Source: Pseudomonas sp. LS-2 (GTDB lineage: Bacteria; Pseudomonadota; Gammaproteobacteria; Pseudomonadales; Pseudomonadaceae). From it: DNA of 64,000 nt. Positions 1-9,531 of this stretch are shown here, in pieces. The DNA is taken from positions 211,912 through 275,911 of the forward strand of contig NZ_QXTJ01000026.1 in NCBI RefSeq assembly GCF_003605735.1, written 5' to 3'. Under the pieces are notes generated by a model that saw only the letters and a program-made list of their open reading frames with translations, was not told the origin of the DNA and searched no databases. A program made the position numbers and the translations under genes. Each line of letters opens with the position of its first letter. The first letter of the stretch is position 1.

Positions 1-1432
1 GCACGCTCTGATCGCCACCGGCGAAGAAGCGCAGCGAGGGCGGGATGGATTTGTAGCCGTTGGTAGCGGTGCCACCGACCTGAATACGCCCCAGAAAACG
101 ATGGTTCTGCGCGATGGTCGTCAAGCCTTTCACCAATGCCGTGCCATGCACGACGTTGGCGTCCGAGCCCAGCCCTTCTTTCGCCACTTGAGTGTCGAAC
201 TGCAAGCGGTAACCATTGTGCGGGTCGATGCGGTTGTCGCTGCGCAGATAGGAGTAGCTGATGCCAGGCATCAACAGCGTGCTCAAGCCTGCGTCATCGC
301 CAAGGCGGTATTCTTCGCGTTGCCACTTCAGGGAAATGACGCGCTCCCAGCCACTGGGCAATTTGCTGTGCCACTCCGGGCCCACGGTGAGCAATTTACT
401 CAGGCTGTCAGTGTCAGCTATTTCTTCGTATTGATAACCGCCAGCGAAACGCAGCTTGTCGGTCAGCGGCGGGTCCAGCGGAATGTCGTAAAACAGCCCG
501 ACGTTCTGCCGAGGTGCGGATAGCTCGGATTCCACGCCATAACTGTGGCCCTGGGGGTTGACCCAGTGCCGCGTCCAGTTGGCCTTGACGCGAGGGCCAA
601 CGTCGGTGGAATACCCCAGCCCCAGGCCCATGGTGCGGGGCTTGCGGGTTTCCAGTTGAACGTTGACCGGAATGACCTGGCCCTGTGCATCGGTGGGCGA
701 CGCATCCACGCGTACACCTTCGAAATACCCGCTGGACTGCATGGCCTGATTCAGCTCGGCGATCAGCTCCGAGTCGTAGGGCGTATCCTCCTTGAATGGC
801 ACCATGCGCCGCAGTAGGTCCTCATCGAAAGGAGAATCGCCGCTGAACGACACCTTGCCCAGAGAAAAACGTGGCCCGCTGTCATAGACCAGTTCGATGT
901 CGGCGACACCGGCACGGGGATCAACCGAAAGACGTTGAGTGACAAAGCGCCCCTGGAAAAAACCATAACGCGCGGCCTGATTCTGTATCAGGCGCTTGGC
1001 GTCTTCGTAATGTCCGTGGTTGAGCACGGCGCCGGACTTGAGCGCGTCGCTCTTCGGCACCCTGAACGCCTTGAGCTGGCTGGCGGGCCCGTCGATCCGG
1101 ACCGTCACCTTGCGCAGGTGCACCGGCTCACCAGGCTGGACGTTGAGCACCAGGTGCAGGTCCTTGTCCCTGCGCTCGACTTCACTGTCGATCTGCGCCT
1201 GGTAGTAGCCCAACGCCTGGGCGGCTTTTTGCGCCTGCTCGACAGCGCCCACGCTGAAACGCTCTAGCGCCTGTTCGTCGCGCTCGCCAAGATCGCCCAC
1301 GTACCCTTCAATGTTGGATTTGAGCTCGGAGTTGGAAGGTTTGATCCGCACGTCCAGCTGGGCATCGGCGAACGCCGCACAACTGGAAAACATCAGGAGA
1401 AAACCGCTGGTAAATCGACCGGGAAACTTCAT
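1..1432 (-). CDS. tamA: Autotransporter assembly factor TamA (3' end outside window)
   Basis: Omp85-family outer-membrane protein that works with inner-membrane TamB to insert proteins or lipids into the outer membrane. The reverse strand reads from an ATG at 1432 into a signal peptide (MKFPGRFTSGFLL...CAAFA) and then POTRA-like sequence; the rest of the visible frame is typical of TamA POTRA domains leading into the barrel. About 477 residues are visible of the usual 570-600, so the C-terminal end of the barrel lies beyond base 1. tamB, normally downstream, would also be outside the window. The family assignment rests on my reading of the N-terminal third and overall similarity; alternatives within Omp85 are unlikely. 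Confidence 0.85.
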   Translation of the reverse strand, partial: MKFPGRFTSGFLLMFSSCAAFADAQLDVRIKPSNSELKSNIEGYVGDLGERDEQALERFSVGAVEQAQKAAQALGYYQAQIDSEVERRDKDLHLVLNVQPGEPVHLRKVTVRIDGPASQLKAFRVPKSDALKSGAVLNHGHYEDAKRLIQNQAARYGFFQGRFVTQRLSVDPRAGVADIELVYDSGPRFSLGKVSFSGDSPFDEDLLRRMVPFKEDTPYDSELIAELNQAMQSSGYFEGVRVDASPTDAQGQVIPVNVQLETRKPRTMGLGLGYSTDVGPRVKANWTRHWVNPQGHSYGVESELSAPRQNVGLFYDIPLDPPLTDKLRFAGGYQYEEIADTDSLSKLLTVGPEWHSKLPSGWERVISLKWQREEYRLGDDAGLSTLLMPGISYSYLRSDNRIDPHNGYRLQFDTQVAKEGLGSDANVVHGTALVKGLTTIAQNHRFLGRIQVGGTATNGYKSIPPSLRFFAGGDQSV

Positions 1433-1499
1433 AGGCGCGGATGCTAACACGAGCGGCGGGTGCTGCTGGAACCCGCAAAAATGGAGAGATGACCCGCGA

Positions 1500-2150
1500 T
1501 CAAGCCATGGAGCCCAATGAAACCTGAGGGTTGGGGTGGAAAAATACGTGCTCCCGGATGGGTCCTACGGCAACTTCACCGATTTCCTCGTACCCCTGTC
1601 GCTTGTAGAACTCAAGATAATGACCATTGCCCGTGTCCAGCACGATGCCCTGTGAGTTCTCATCGACCGCGCACCAGTCGTGCAGCGCCTGTAACAGTTG
1701 CTCGCCGTAGTGACGCCCCTGAAAATCCGGATGAATCCCCAGCAGCGGCAGGACATGAACCGCGTCGCTCGGCAGGCACGCCAGCACCGCGTTGTAGTAC
1801 TCCAGATAGCGTTGGGTGCAGCGCAGACCGGTGCCCATGACCATCCGCAAACGCCACGCCCAGCTTTCGGTGATGCCCAAACGGCGCTGAGGTGGCGCGA
1901 TCAGTGCAACGCCCACCAGACGGTCCTCGACGAACAGGCCCAGTGCCGGGAGGTCCTGCAAAAAGTGCTGCTTCACCAGTCCGCGAATCGTCGCGCGCAC
2001 CCGCTGCTCGTAGCCGGTGCGACCGGATTCGAACAGATAGCCGAAGCTCGGTTCGTGGCGGTAGGCCTGATACAACAGAGAGCGGGCCTCTCGGGAATAT
2101 CCGCTGTCCAGTTGGCGAATGTCGGCCAATGCAGTCGTTGATTCAGGCAT
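1500..2150 (-). CDS. GNAT family N-acetyltransferase
   Basis: Predicted acetyl-CoA-dependent acetyltransferase of 216 residues; the substrate is unknown. The acetyl-CoA-binding motif A region is visible as IHPDFQGRHYGEQLLQALHDW in the second half (strand 4, then Q-G-R-x-Y-G-E), followed by the usual C-terminal LDTGNGHYLEFYKRQGY. An upstream in-frame start exists at 2207, but the ATG at 2150 is preceded by GAAAGGGAC at good spacing, so it is chosen. The gene stands alone between tamA and xthA, which is divergent. Confidence 0.8.
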   Translation of the reverse strand: MPESTTALADIRQLDSGYSREARSLLYQAYRHEPSFGYLFESGRTGYEQRVRATIRGLVKQHFLQDLPALGLFVEDRLVGVALIAPPQRRLGITESWAWRLRMVMGTGLRCTQRYLEYYNAVLACLPSDAVHVLPLLGIHPDFQGRHYGEQLLQALHDWCAVDENSQGIVLDTGNGHYLEFYKRQGYEEIGEVAVGPIREHVFFHPNPQVSLGSMA

Positions 2151-2363
2151 GTGATGGTGTCCCTTTCGATGACGACCCGCCTCGGTGGGACGGGTTCGCA
2201 GTGTCAAGCGTTCGAGTCGTGGGCTCTGACGACAGTTCCGGCGATTTTTCAGGCATTTGTCACAGCGTAGCAGCCCGTCCGTTTCGAGATGCCGCTATGG
2301 TGCTGGCCGTTGGCAGACAGGTCGGCTAGCATCGCTGTTTGTTTTTTGCCAGGACTGCCGTCT

Positions 2364-3176
2364 ATGAAAATTGTGTCTTTCAACATCAACGGCCTGCGCG
2401 CCCGCCCCCATCAGTTGGCAGCGCTGATTGAAAAACACCAGCCTGACGTCATCGGTCTGCAGGAAACCAAGGTCTCGGACGACCAATTCCCCCAGGCAGA
2501 CATCGAAGCGCTGGGCTACCACGTACATTTCCATGGTCAGAAAGGCCATTACGGCGTTGCGCTGCTGTCGCGTCTGCCGCCGCTGTCGCTGCACAAAGGT
2601 TTCGACACCGACGACGAGGAAGCCCAGCGCCGTTTCATCTGGGGCACGTTCGCTGATCGCAACGGCACGCCGGTGACGATCATGAACGGCTATTTCCCTC
2701 AGGGCGAAAGTCGCGACCACCCTACCAAGTTCCCGGCCAAGACCCGGTTTTACGCCGACCTTCAGCAACTGCTGGAAACCCGGTTCAGCAACGACCAGCC
2801 GCTGGTGGTGATGGGCGACGTGAACATCTCGCCGGAGGACAGCGACATCGGCATTGGCCCTGACAATGCCAAACGCTGGCTCAAGACCGGCAAGTGCAGT
2901 TTCCTGCCCGAAGAGCGCGAGTGGATGGCCAAGCTGAAGAACTGGGGCCTGGTGGACAGCTTCCGTCATCTATATCCGGAAGTGGTCGACCAGTTCAGTT
3001 GGTTCGATTACCGCAGCCGTGGTTTTGAGGACCAGCCCAAGCGTGGTCTGCGCATCGACCTGATCCTGGCGTCTCACGGCCTGCAACCGCGCATCAAGGC
3101 GGCGGGCGTGGATTATGATCTGCGCGGGATGGAAAAACCGTCGGATCACGCGCCGATCTGGCTTGAGTTGAGCTGA
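2364..3176 (+). CDS. xthA: Exodeoxyribonuclease III
   Basis: Mg-dependent AP endonuclease and 3'-5' exonuclease of base-excision repair, 270 residues, the usual length. Motifs in order: [14 protein letters not shown] at the N-terminus, LQETK (metal-binding Glu), YGVALLSR, the catalytic [11 protein letters not shown] block in the middle, and the C-terminal SDHAPIW with the catalytic His. The open frame extends upstream to 2289, but the conserved N-terminus begins exactly at the ATG at 2364. Monocistronic; followed by a REP palindrome. Confidence 0.95.
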   Translation: MKIVSFNINGLRARPHQLAALIEKHQPDVIGLQETKVSDDQFPQADIEALGYHVHFHGQKGHYGVALLSRLPPLSLHKGFDTDDEEAQRRFIWGTFADRNGTPVTIMNGYFPQGESRDHPTKFPAKTRFYADLQQLLETRFSNDQPLVVMGDVNISPEDSDIGIGPDNAKRWLKTGKCSFLPEEREWMAKLKNWGLVDSFRHLYPEVVDQFSWFDYRSRGFEDQPKRGLRIDLILASHGLQPRIKAAGVDYDLRGMEKPSDHAPIWLELS

Positions 3177-3191
3177 ATCACTCCAGTGAGC

Positions 3192-3264
3192 TTTGGAGCA
3201 GCACGGCTTGCCGGCAAGTAGCGGTTACGCGACCGCTGCCGCCGGCAAGCCGGACTGCTACAGG
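3192..3264. repeat. REP palindrome
   Basis: Two inverted arms, each containing the Pseudomonas REP core (GGCTTGCCGGC and GCCGGCAAGCC), are separated by a short GC-rich spacer just downstream of xthA. The same core recurs at 21711, 27300, 27570 and 36415. Confidence 0.8.
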
Positions 3265-3361
3265 GTTTACGATCTGGAAACCAGCGCCGGCGCCCGCACC
3301 GGCCTGTCATATCGGCGTAACGCATCTGTCTTATTCTCCGGCCACCCTTGGCCCCTGGACG

Positions 3362-4726
3362 ATGCCGCACATGCAGCGCAGCCGATTTTTTCGTTTCGTT
3401 TTTGCAGCAGCGCTGTCTGGCGCTTTTTCGCTGGGAGCACAGGCAACTGCCCTGCCCTTGCCGTCCGATAATCTGCCCGCATTGCGAATCCAGGGTTCCA
3501 ATACCATCGGTGCGCAGCTCGGCCCGGCGCTGGTCGTCGGCCTGCTGACTCAGCAAGGCGCGCAGAACGTCCAACAGCAATCGGGAACGCGCTCTAACGA
3601 AATCCGTGTGGTTGGGCAAATGCCTTCCGGTCAGACCCTCAGTGTCGAGATCGCGGCGCACGGGTCGAGCACCGGATTCACGGCGCTGAAAGCAGGTCAA
3701 GCCGATCTGGCCGCGTCTTCACGGCCTATCAAGAACAGTGAAGTCAGCGATCTGGCAGCCTTGGGTGACCTGCGCAGCCAGAACGCCGAGCAGGTGATCG
3801 CCATTGACGGCGTCGCGGTGATCCTGCACCCCTCCAACCCGGTACGAGAACTGAGCATCAATCAGTTGGCGAGGATCTTCTGCGGCGAGATCCATGACTG
3901 GGAGCAACTGGGCGGTACGGGCGGCGCCATTCACCTTTATGCTCGCGATCAGCAATCCGGTACGTTCGACACCTTCAATGAACTGGTGCTGGCCCGATTC
4001 GACAAAGGCCTGGCCCGCGATGCCCGTCGCTTCGAGTCCAGCGAAGGGCTGTCCGATGAGGTCAGCAACGACCGCCAGGGCATCGGCTTCATCGGCCTGC
4101 CCTACGTGCGCAAAGCGAAAGCCGTGGCGATCATCGACGGTGAATCGAAGGCCATGTTGCCCAGCGTCAGCCTGATCGCCACCGAAGACTATCCCTTGTC
4201 CCGCCGACTCTATTTCTATCTACCCCCCGAATCCGGACAGCGTTGGGCCAAGGCGCTGGTCCGGTTTGCCCAGAGCCCGCAGGGCCAGTCCATCGTTGCG
4301 CAGAACGGATTCGTCGCCCAGACGATTCAGGCCGTCAAAGTCCGGCCTACGTCACAGATGCCCCTGGAGTATCAGAACCTGACTCGAGAGGCCGAGCGAC
4401 TGTCGGTGAACTTCCGGTTCGCACAGGGCAGCGCTTCACTGGACACCAAAGCCCGGCTGGACCTCAAACGGGTGGTCGATTACCTCAAAGCCCATGACAA
4501 GCTCGATCAGAAAGTCACGCTGGTGGGTTTTGGCGATGCGAAAAGCGACCCTGCGCGGGCGCAGCTGCTGTCGAAACTGCGCGCCATGGCTGTGCGCCGA
4601 GAGCTGCTGAAAAGCCAGGTTGTCCTGCATGATGTGCGCGGTTTTGGCGACGAGATGCCCGTGGCAACCAATGATGTCGACGAAGGCCGGATCAAGAATC
4701 GACGCGTCGAGGTGTGGGTGGAGTAG
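3362..4726 (+). CDS. Phosphate-type substrate-binding protein fused to an OmpA domain
   Basis: Envelope protein of 454 residues. A signal peptide (FRFVFAAALSGAFSLGAQA) is followed by a PstS-like periplasmic binding domain (LRIQGSNTIG near the start, RDQQSGTFDTFNELV in the middle). The last ~120 residues are an OmpA C-terminal peptidoglycan-binding domain (VNFRFAQGSASLD, and the terminal GRIKNRRVEVWVE). It probably binds phosphate or a similar anion while held to the cell wall; that is inferred from the domains. Neither ATG (3362 or 3371) has a good Shine-Dalgarno sequence, so the exact start is uncertain. No pst transport genes lie nearby. Confidence 0.8.
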   Translation: MPHMQRSRFFRFVFAAALSGAFSLGAQATALPLPSDNLPALRIQGSNTIGAQLGPALVVGLLTQQGAQNVQQQSGTRSNEIRVVGQMPSGQTLSVEIAAHGSSTGFTALKAGQADLAASSRPIKNSEVSDLAALGDLRSQNAEQVIAIDGVAVILHPSNPVRELSINQLARIFCGEIHDWEQLGGTGGAIHLYARDQQSGTFDTFNELVLARFDKGLARDARRFESSEGLSDEVSNDRQGIGFIGLPYVRKAKAVAIIDGESKAMLPSVSLIATEDYPLSRRLYFYLPPESGQRWAKALVRFAQSPQGQSIVAQNGFVAQTIQAVKVRPTSQMPLEYQNLTREAERLSVNFRFAQGSASLDTKARLDLKRVVDYLKAHDKLDQKVTLVGFGDAKSDPARAQLLSKLRAMAVRRELLKSQVVLHDVRGFGDEMPVATNDVDEGRIKNRRVEVWVE

Positions 4727-4737
4727 CGTTGGGATAC

Positions 4738-4822
4738 GTGTGCCGGCGTGCTGGCGAACGGGTGAGGCATTCGACATCGATGTAACGGGCCTTACGCTTT
4801 CGCCAGCAAGCCGGCTCCCACG
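4738..4822. repeat. REP-like inverted repeat
   Basis: Arms GCCGGCGTGCTGGCGAA and TTCGCCAGCAAGCCGGC flank a ~45-base spacer after the OmpA-fusion gene. The arms belong to a different REP class from the one at 3192 (GCTGGCGAA core). Confidence 0.7.
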
Positions 4823-4878
4823 GCTTTCGGCCAGAATCAAAAGCAGGAGCACGGCTACCGGGTGTCATTGCCAATGAC

Positions 4879-6111
4879 TCAACGATGCTCACTGCGCATC
4901 AGCTCTTTGGGCACGTACTTACCCACTTCATATTTACCGATGGCCGCACGGTGCACTTCATCCGGGCCGTCGGCCAGGCGCAGCGTACGCTGCATTGCGT
5001 ACATGTACGCCAGCGGGAAGTCGCCGGAAACACCTGCACCGCCGTGGATCTGGATCGCCCGATCGATCACCCGGAGCGCAACGTTGGGTGCGACCACCTT
5101 GATCTGGGCAATCTCGCTCTTCGCCACTTTGTTGCCCGCAGTATCCATCATGTAAGCGGCTTTGAGGGTGAGCAGCCGCGCCATGTCGATTTCCATCCGC
5201 GAATCGGCAATCTTGTCGATATTGCCGCCAAGGCGCGCCAACGGGCGACCGAATGCCGTGCGCTGCACCGAACGCTTGCACATCAATTCCAGCGCCCGTT
5301 CCGCCATGCCGATCGAACGCATGCAGTGATGAATCCGGCCAGGGCCGAGGCGTCCCTGGGCAATCTCGAAGCCACGCCCTTCTCCCAGCAGGACGTTTTC
5401 GTACGGGACCCGCACGTTCTCGAACAGCACTTCGGCATGCCCATGGGGAGCGTCGTCGTAACCGAACACCGGTAGGGGACGCACGATTTTCACGCCGGGC
5501 GCGTCGGTAGGCACCAGAATCATCGAATGCTGTTGGTGGCGTGGACCATCGGGATTGCTGAGGCCCATGAAAATCATGATCTTGCAGCGCGGATCGCAGG
5601 CGCCGGATGTCCACCACTTGCGACCGTTGATGACCCACTCATCACCGTCACGAACGGCACGGGCGGCCATATTGGTGGCGTCCGACGAGGCGACGTCCGG
5701 TTCGGTCATGGCGAACGCCGAGCGAATCTCGCCACGCAGCAAAGGTTCGAGCCACTGCTGTTTCTGACCTTCGCTGGCGTAACGCACCAGCACTTCCATG
5801 TTTCCGGTATCAGGCGCCGAGCAGTTGAACGGCTCCGGCCCCAGCAGCGAACGGCCCATGATCTCGGCCAGTGGCGCGTATTCAAGGTTGGTCAGGCCTG
5901 CGCCCAGCTCGGACTCGGGTAGAAACAGGTTCCACAGCCCTTCGGCCTTGGCGCGCGCCTTCAGCTCTTCCATGATCGCGGTCGGCTGCCAGCGGTCCCC
6001 TTCGGCGACCTGGCGCTCGAAGACCGGCTCGGCCGGGTACACGTAGGTGTCCATAAACGCAGTGACGCGCTCGCGCAGTTCCTGAACCTTCGGGGAGTAA
6101 GCGAAATCCAT
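4879..6111 (-). CDS. Acyl-CoA dehydrogenase family protein
   Basis: FAD-dependent dehydrogenase of 410 residues, slightly longer than the 380-residue core family. The N-terminal helical domain ([14 protein letters not shown]) is followed by the FAD/substrate block [15 protein letters not shown], then [14 protein letters not shown], and the C-terminal [16 protein letters not shown]. This pattern resembles the ACAD10/ACAD11-like group more than short-chain enzymes; the substrate is unknown. It is divergent from the LysR gene at 6304, which may regulate it. Confidence 0.85.
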   Translation of the reverse strand: MDFAYSPKVQELRERVTAFMDTYVYPAEPVFERQVAEGDRWQPTAIMEELKARAKAEGLWNLFLPESELGAGLTNLEYAPLAEIMGRSLLGPEPFNCSAPDTGNMEVLVRYASEGQKQQWLEPLLRGEIRSAFAMTEPDVASSDATNMAARAVRDGDEWVINGRKWWTSGACDPRCKIMIFMGLSNPDGPRHQQHSMILVPTDAPGVKIVRPLPVFGYDDAPHGHAEVLFENVRVPYENVLLGEGRGFEIAQGRLGPGRIHHCMRSIGMAERALELMCKRSVQRTAFGRPLARLGGNIDKIADSRMEIDMARLLTLKAAYMMDTAGNKVAKSEIAQIKVVAPNVALRVIDRAIQIHGGAGVSGDFPLAYMYAMQRTLRLADGPDEVHRAAIGKYEVGKYVPKELMRSEHR

Positions 6112-6303
6112 CGGGCAGCTACCTTCTATGAGGTGATTTCAAGTCATGACGGGATGCTAGATCAGGGCCCTGTATTTATCTAACCTATTCTCGGCGTGTA
6201 TAAACATTCATAACCGATATATGATCACTCCGTTCCTGAACGTCCGTACCAAGTCAGGTCCGAATCACAGCCCAATAACAAAAGCAGCGTGAGGCGCACA
6301 GCA

Positions 6304-7251
6304 ATGAACCTGAGCAAGGTCGATCTCAACCTCTTTATTGTCTTTGACGCCATCTATACCGAAGCCAACCTGACCCGTGCCGGTCAGATCGTCGGCATCA
6401 CCCAGCCCGCTGTGTCCAACGCCCTGGCCCGACTGCGGGAAACCTTCAACGACCCGCTGTTCGTACGGACCGCCCAAGGCATGGTGCCTACGCCGATGGC
6501 GCAGAACATCATCGGGCCGGTGCGCAACGCCTTGTCGCTGCTGCGGGTGTCGGTCCAGGAAAGCCGGATCTTCACCCCCCTCCAGGCCAACAAGAACTAC
6601 CGCATCAGCATGACCGACCTCACCGAGGCGATCATTCTGCCGGCGCTGTTCCAGCGTCTTCGCCGCCTTGCGCCTGCCGTGACCATCGAAAGTTTTCTGT
6701 CCAAGCGTCGGGAAACCACCAAGGAACTGGCCGCCGGCCGGCTGGATTTCGCCGTGGATGCGCCGCTCAACACCGATCCCCAGGTGCGCCACGTCAAGCT
6801 CATGGAGGACAACTACGTCTGTGCGATGCGCAAAGGCCACCCGCTGGCGCCGAAGGCGCGCATCAGCCTGGACGATTACCTGTCGGTGGCGCACATCCAT
6901 ATTTCCAGTCGCCGCAGCGGATTGGGGTATGTGGATCTGGCGCTGGGAAAAATGGGTATCCAGCGCAAGATCGCCCTGCGCTCTCAGCACTATCTGATGG
7001 CGTCACAGGTGTTGCAACAGACCGACATGGTGATGACCGTCCCGGAACGCTTCGCCCGACGCAACGATCTGCACTTCGTTCATTTGCCGGTCAATGACGT
7101 GCCGACCGTGGAGACCCATCTGTACTGGCACGAGAGCACTGATCAGGATCCTGCGAATCGCTGGATGCGCGAACAGATCATCGAACTGTGCCAGTTGGTG
7201 GTGGCGCAGGAACGCAAGCTGGAGAAAGAACTTGAGGCCGTAGTCAGGTAA
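6304..7251 (+). CDS. LysR family transcriptional regulator
   Basis: DNA-binding regulator of 315 residues. The N-terminal winged HTH is clear (VDLNLFIVFDAIYTEANLTRAG, ITQPAVSNALARLRE), and the remainder is a LysR substrate-binding domain of the NodD/SyrM-like branch (MVPTPMAQNI, LPALFQRLRRLAPAV). The frame opens at a GTG at 6289, but the ATG at 6304 matches the family N-terminus and has GTGAGG upstream. It is divergent from the acyl-CoA dehydrogenase at 6111; the ~190-bp AT-rich gap probably holds the operator. Confidence 0.88.
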   Translation: MNLSKVDLNLFIVFDAIYTEANLTRAGQIVGITQPAVSNALARLRETFNDPLFVRTAQGMVPTPMAQNIIGPVRNALSLLRVSVQESRIFTPLQANKNYRISMTDLTEAIILPALFQRLRRLAPAVTIESFLSKRRETTKELAAGRLDFAVDAPLNTDPQVRHVKLMEDNYVCAMRKGHPLAPKARISLDDYLSVAHIHISSRRSGLGYVDLALGKMGIQRKIALRSQHYLMASQVLQQTDMVMTVPERFARRNDLHFVHLPVNDVPTVETHLYWHESTDQDPANRWMREQIIELCQLVVAQERKLEKELEAVVR

Positions 7252-7436
7252 TTGTTCTATTTGAATTTACGCGAAATACCTCATGTGCTTTCTAGTCACA
7301 CTTCAGGTGGTTTCGAGGAACGATCATGGAACCCGCGTCACCCCGCGCATCTGTATCAGTCCGGCTTGCTGGCAGTTGCGATTTCACGAACGCCTCAAGC
7401 ATGACTGCAAATCGGGAGACGTTTGCTCGCTTGCGA

Positions 7437-7456
7437 CCTTGACGTTAACGTCAAGG
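7437..7456. promoter_or_regulatory. LiuR operator upstream of liuR
   Basis: CCTTGACGTTAACGTCAAGG is a perfect 20-bp palindrome 43 bp before liuR. Its core ACGTTAACGT is shared with the palindrome at 9456. It may overlap a MerR-type promoter (TTGACG at 7439, TACGTT at 7463, spacing 18), consistent with autoregulation. Confidence 0.8.
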
Positions 7457-7499
7457 TAGCCGTACGTTCGCCGGAAGCACGACTACTACGAGCACGTCC

Positions 7500-7883
7500 A
7501 TGAGCAACCTGACCTACAGCATTTCCGACCTCGCCCGCGAGCTGGACATCACCACTCGCACCATCCGTTTTTATGAAGAACAAGGCATGCTCAGCCCGGA
7601 GCGGCGCGGCCTGGAGCGGATCTATTCGGCCCGCGACAAAGTCACCCTCAAGCTGATCCTGCGGGGCAAACGCATCGGTTTCTCCCTCGCCGAATGCCGC
7701 GACCTGATTGGGCTCTACGACCCCAGCGGCGGTAACCAGAAGCAACTGACCACGATGCTGGGGAAGATTGCCGAGCGTCGCGCGCAACTGGATCAGCAGT
7801 TGCTGGACATTCAGCAGATGCAAATGGAACTGGATACTGCCGAAGAACGGTGCAAGCTCGCACTGGGCAATTCCGTTGACTGA
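7500..7883 (+). CDS. liuR: MerR-type regulator of leucine/isovalerate catabolism LiuR
   Basis: MerR-family regulator of 127 residues. The N-terminal HTH_MerR domain reads YSISDLARELDITTRTIRFYEEQGMLSPER, followed by a dimerising coiled coil (QLTTMLGKIAERRAQLDQQLLDIQQMQ). No metal-binding Cys cluster is seen, as expected for the LiuR branch. LiuR is known to control liu genes in gamma-proteobacteria. It stands 52 bp before liuE and is preceded by a perfect palindrome. Confidence 0.9.
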   Translation: MSNLTYSISDLARELDITTRTIRFYEEQGMLSPERRGLERIYSARDKVTLKLILRGKRIGFSLAECRDLIGLYDPSGGNQKQLTTMLGKIAERRAQLDQQLLDIQQMQMELDTAEERCKLALGNSVD

Positions 7884-7935
7884 CAGATCGTTAAACGAAC
7901 TTCCTAGAAACGTTCAAGAAAGGACTGCCCTCATC

Positions 7936-8835
7936 ATGTCGCTCCCCCAACGCGTTCGCCTGGTTGAAGTCGGTCCCCGTGACGGGCTGCAAAACGAATC
8001 TGTACCGATCTGCGTCGCCGACAAGGTGAGGCTGGTGAACGATCTGTCGGACGCTGGCCTGGGGTACATCGAGGTCGGCAGTTTCGTATCGCCCAAGTGG
8101 GTGCCGCAAATGGCCGGATCAGGGGATGTGTTTGCCGCCATCGAACGCAAGGCCGGCGTCACTTACGCAGCACTGGCACCGAACCTTCGCGGTTTTGAAG
8201 ATGCGCTGGCTGCCAGGGCCGAGGAAATCGCGGTGTTCGCGGCCGCCTCCGAAGCGTTCTCGCAGCGCAATATCAATTGCTCGATCAGTGAAAGCCTGGA
8301 TCGTTTTCTGCCGATCATGGAAGCTGCCCGGCTGCACGGTGTCCGGGTGCGTGGTTACGTTTCATGCGTGCTGGGTTGCCCCTACGAAGGCGTGGTCCCG
8401 GCCAAACAGGTGGCAGCCGTCGCCAATGAGCTGTTCGCCATGGGCTGTTACGAAGTGTCACTGGGAGACACCATCGGTACGGGCACGCCGGGCGCGACCC
8501 GTGAGCTGTTCAACACGGTGGCCGGACAGATTCCCCGTGGCAGGCTCGCCGGGCACTTTCACGACACCTACGGACAGGCGCTGGTCAACATCTACGCCGG
8601 CCTGGAGGAAGGCATTCAAGTGTTCGACAGCTCTGTCGCGGGCCTCGGCGGCTGCCCCTATGCAAAAGGCGCCAGTGGCAATGTTGCCAGCGAGGATGTG
8701 CTGTACATGCTCAATGGCCTGGGGATCGACACCGGAGTCGATCTCGACAAGCTGATTGCGGCGGGTCAACGGATCAGTGACGTGCTGGGCCGTTCCAATG
8801 GATCGCGGGTGGCGAAGGCGCGTTTGTCGGGCTGA
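7936..8835 (+). CDS. liuE: Hydroxymethylglutaryl-CoA lyase
   Basis: Cleaves HMG-CoA to acetoacetate and acetyl-CoA, the last step of leucine degradation (also called mvaB). It has 299 residues, the usual length. The start MSLPQRVRLVEVGPRDGLQNE carries the TIM-barrel R-D metal/substrate motif; later come YVSCVLGCPYEG, HFHDTYGQALVN and the catalytic-Cys signature GLGGCPYAKGASGN. The frame is open from 7768 inside liuR, but the ATG at 7936 has AGAAAGGA upstream. It follows liuR rather than liuD, so liuE is detached from liuABCD. Confidence 0.95.
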   Translation: MSLPQRVRLVEVGPRDGLQNESVPICVADKVRLVNDLSDAGLGYIEVGSFVSPKWVPQMAGSGDVFAAIERKAGVTYAALAPNLRGFEDALAARAEEIAVFAAASEAFSQRNINCSISESLDRFLPIMEAARLHGVRVRGYVSCVLGCPYEGVVPAKQVAAVANELFAMGCYEVSLGDTIGTGTPGATRELFNTVAGQIPRGRLAGHFHDTYGQALVNIYAGLEEGIQVFDSSVAGLGGCPYAKGASGNVASEDVLYMLNGLGIDTGVDLDKLIAAGQRISDVLGRSNGSRVAKARLSG

Positions 8836-9455
8836 TGTGCGACAACTTGTCACACAGTGTTACCCTTGTGGGCAATGGAGGGAAAGAAACGGGTAACACG
8901 GAAACACCTGATCACGGATCAAGCAGCACCGCGATTTCAGGTTTTTGCGCAAAGCCCCGTCTTCCGGGCCTTCAGCAAGATCGAGAAAAGTTGGCATGGC
9001 TTCTGCTATGTCTTACGTACAACAAAAATAACAAATGGCAGCAAACCAATAAAAACAAGACGAATCGGCTCTGACATAACAAGAACAACACGGACAGAGA
9101 CGCAGCTAACTGATTTTTTTGGAGTGGATCGCTTTGTGAGGCGCAGGCCTCTGGACCAGGCAGAGAACAATAAAACTACCTTCAGGTAGCGCAAGGCCCG
9201 GTTGAATCGCAAGATCGAAGCAGCATCAGCGCTCAAAAAAATACGTTTGCTCTTGACCCCGAATGGGGGTCGCTCAAAAAGCAAAAAAGGTAGGGCCACC
9301 AAAAACAACAACAGGCCGCCTAAAAATAAAAAAGAGCATGCAACTGAACTTGGAGGGGAGCCTTGGCTCCCCTTCGTGCTGTCTGGCGTTCGGAAATCCC
9401 CCTTCTCTACTCTCCATCAGCACAGTCCTGACATTGACATTCTGACGCCCGCAGG
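8836..9455. other. Long gene-free spacer between liuE and liuA
   Basis: About 620 bp without a convincing gene; short open frames here lack family-like sequence or good ribosome-binding sites. Composition is noticeably A-rich between ~9010 and 9340. A 9-bp perfect inverted repeat (GTGTTACCC at 8857, GGGTAACAC at 8891) just after liuE could form a hairpin. Nothing else is recognised before the LiuR palindrome at 9456. Confidence 0.6.
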
Positions 9456-9471
9456 TTTACGTTAACGTAAA
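9456..9471. promoter_or_regulatory. LiuR operator upstream of liuABCD
   Basis: TTTACGTTAACGTAAA is a perfect 16-bp palindrome 60 bp before the liuA start, sharing the ACGTTAACGT core with the site before liuR. It is the expected position for LiuR control of the operon. Confidence 0.82.
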
Positions 9472-9531
9472 GGTAACACAGATTGTTGCCATCTGACCTC
9501 CCCTCTAAAAACAACAAGGGAACGCAGGCTC

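Noticed and set aside
9006-9311. Hydrophobic 101-residue frame in the liuE-liuA spacer
   Set aside because: Sequence is a by-product of A/T-rich DNA (Leu/Val/Phe runs), with no ribosome-binding site or family similarity.
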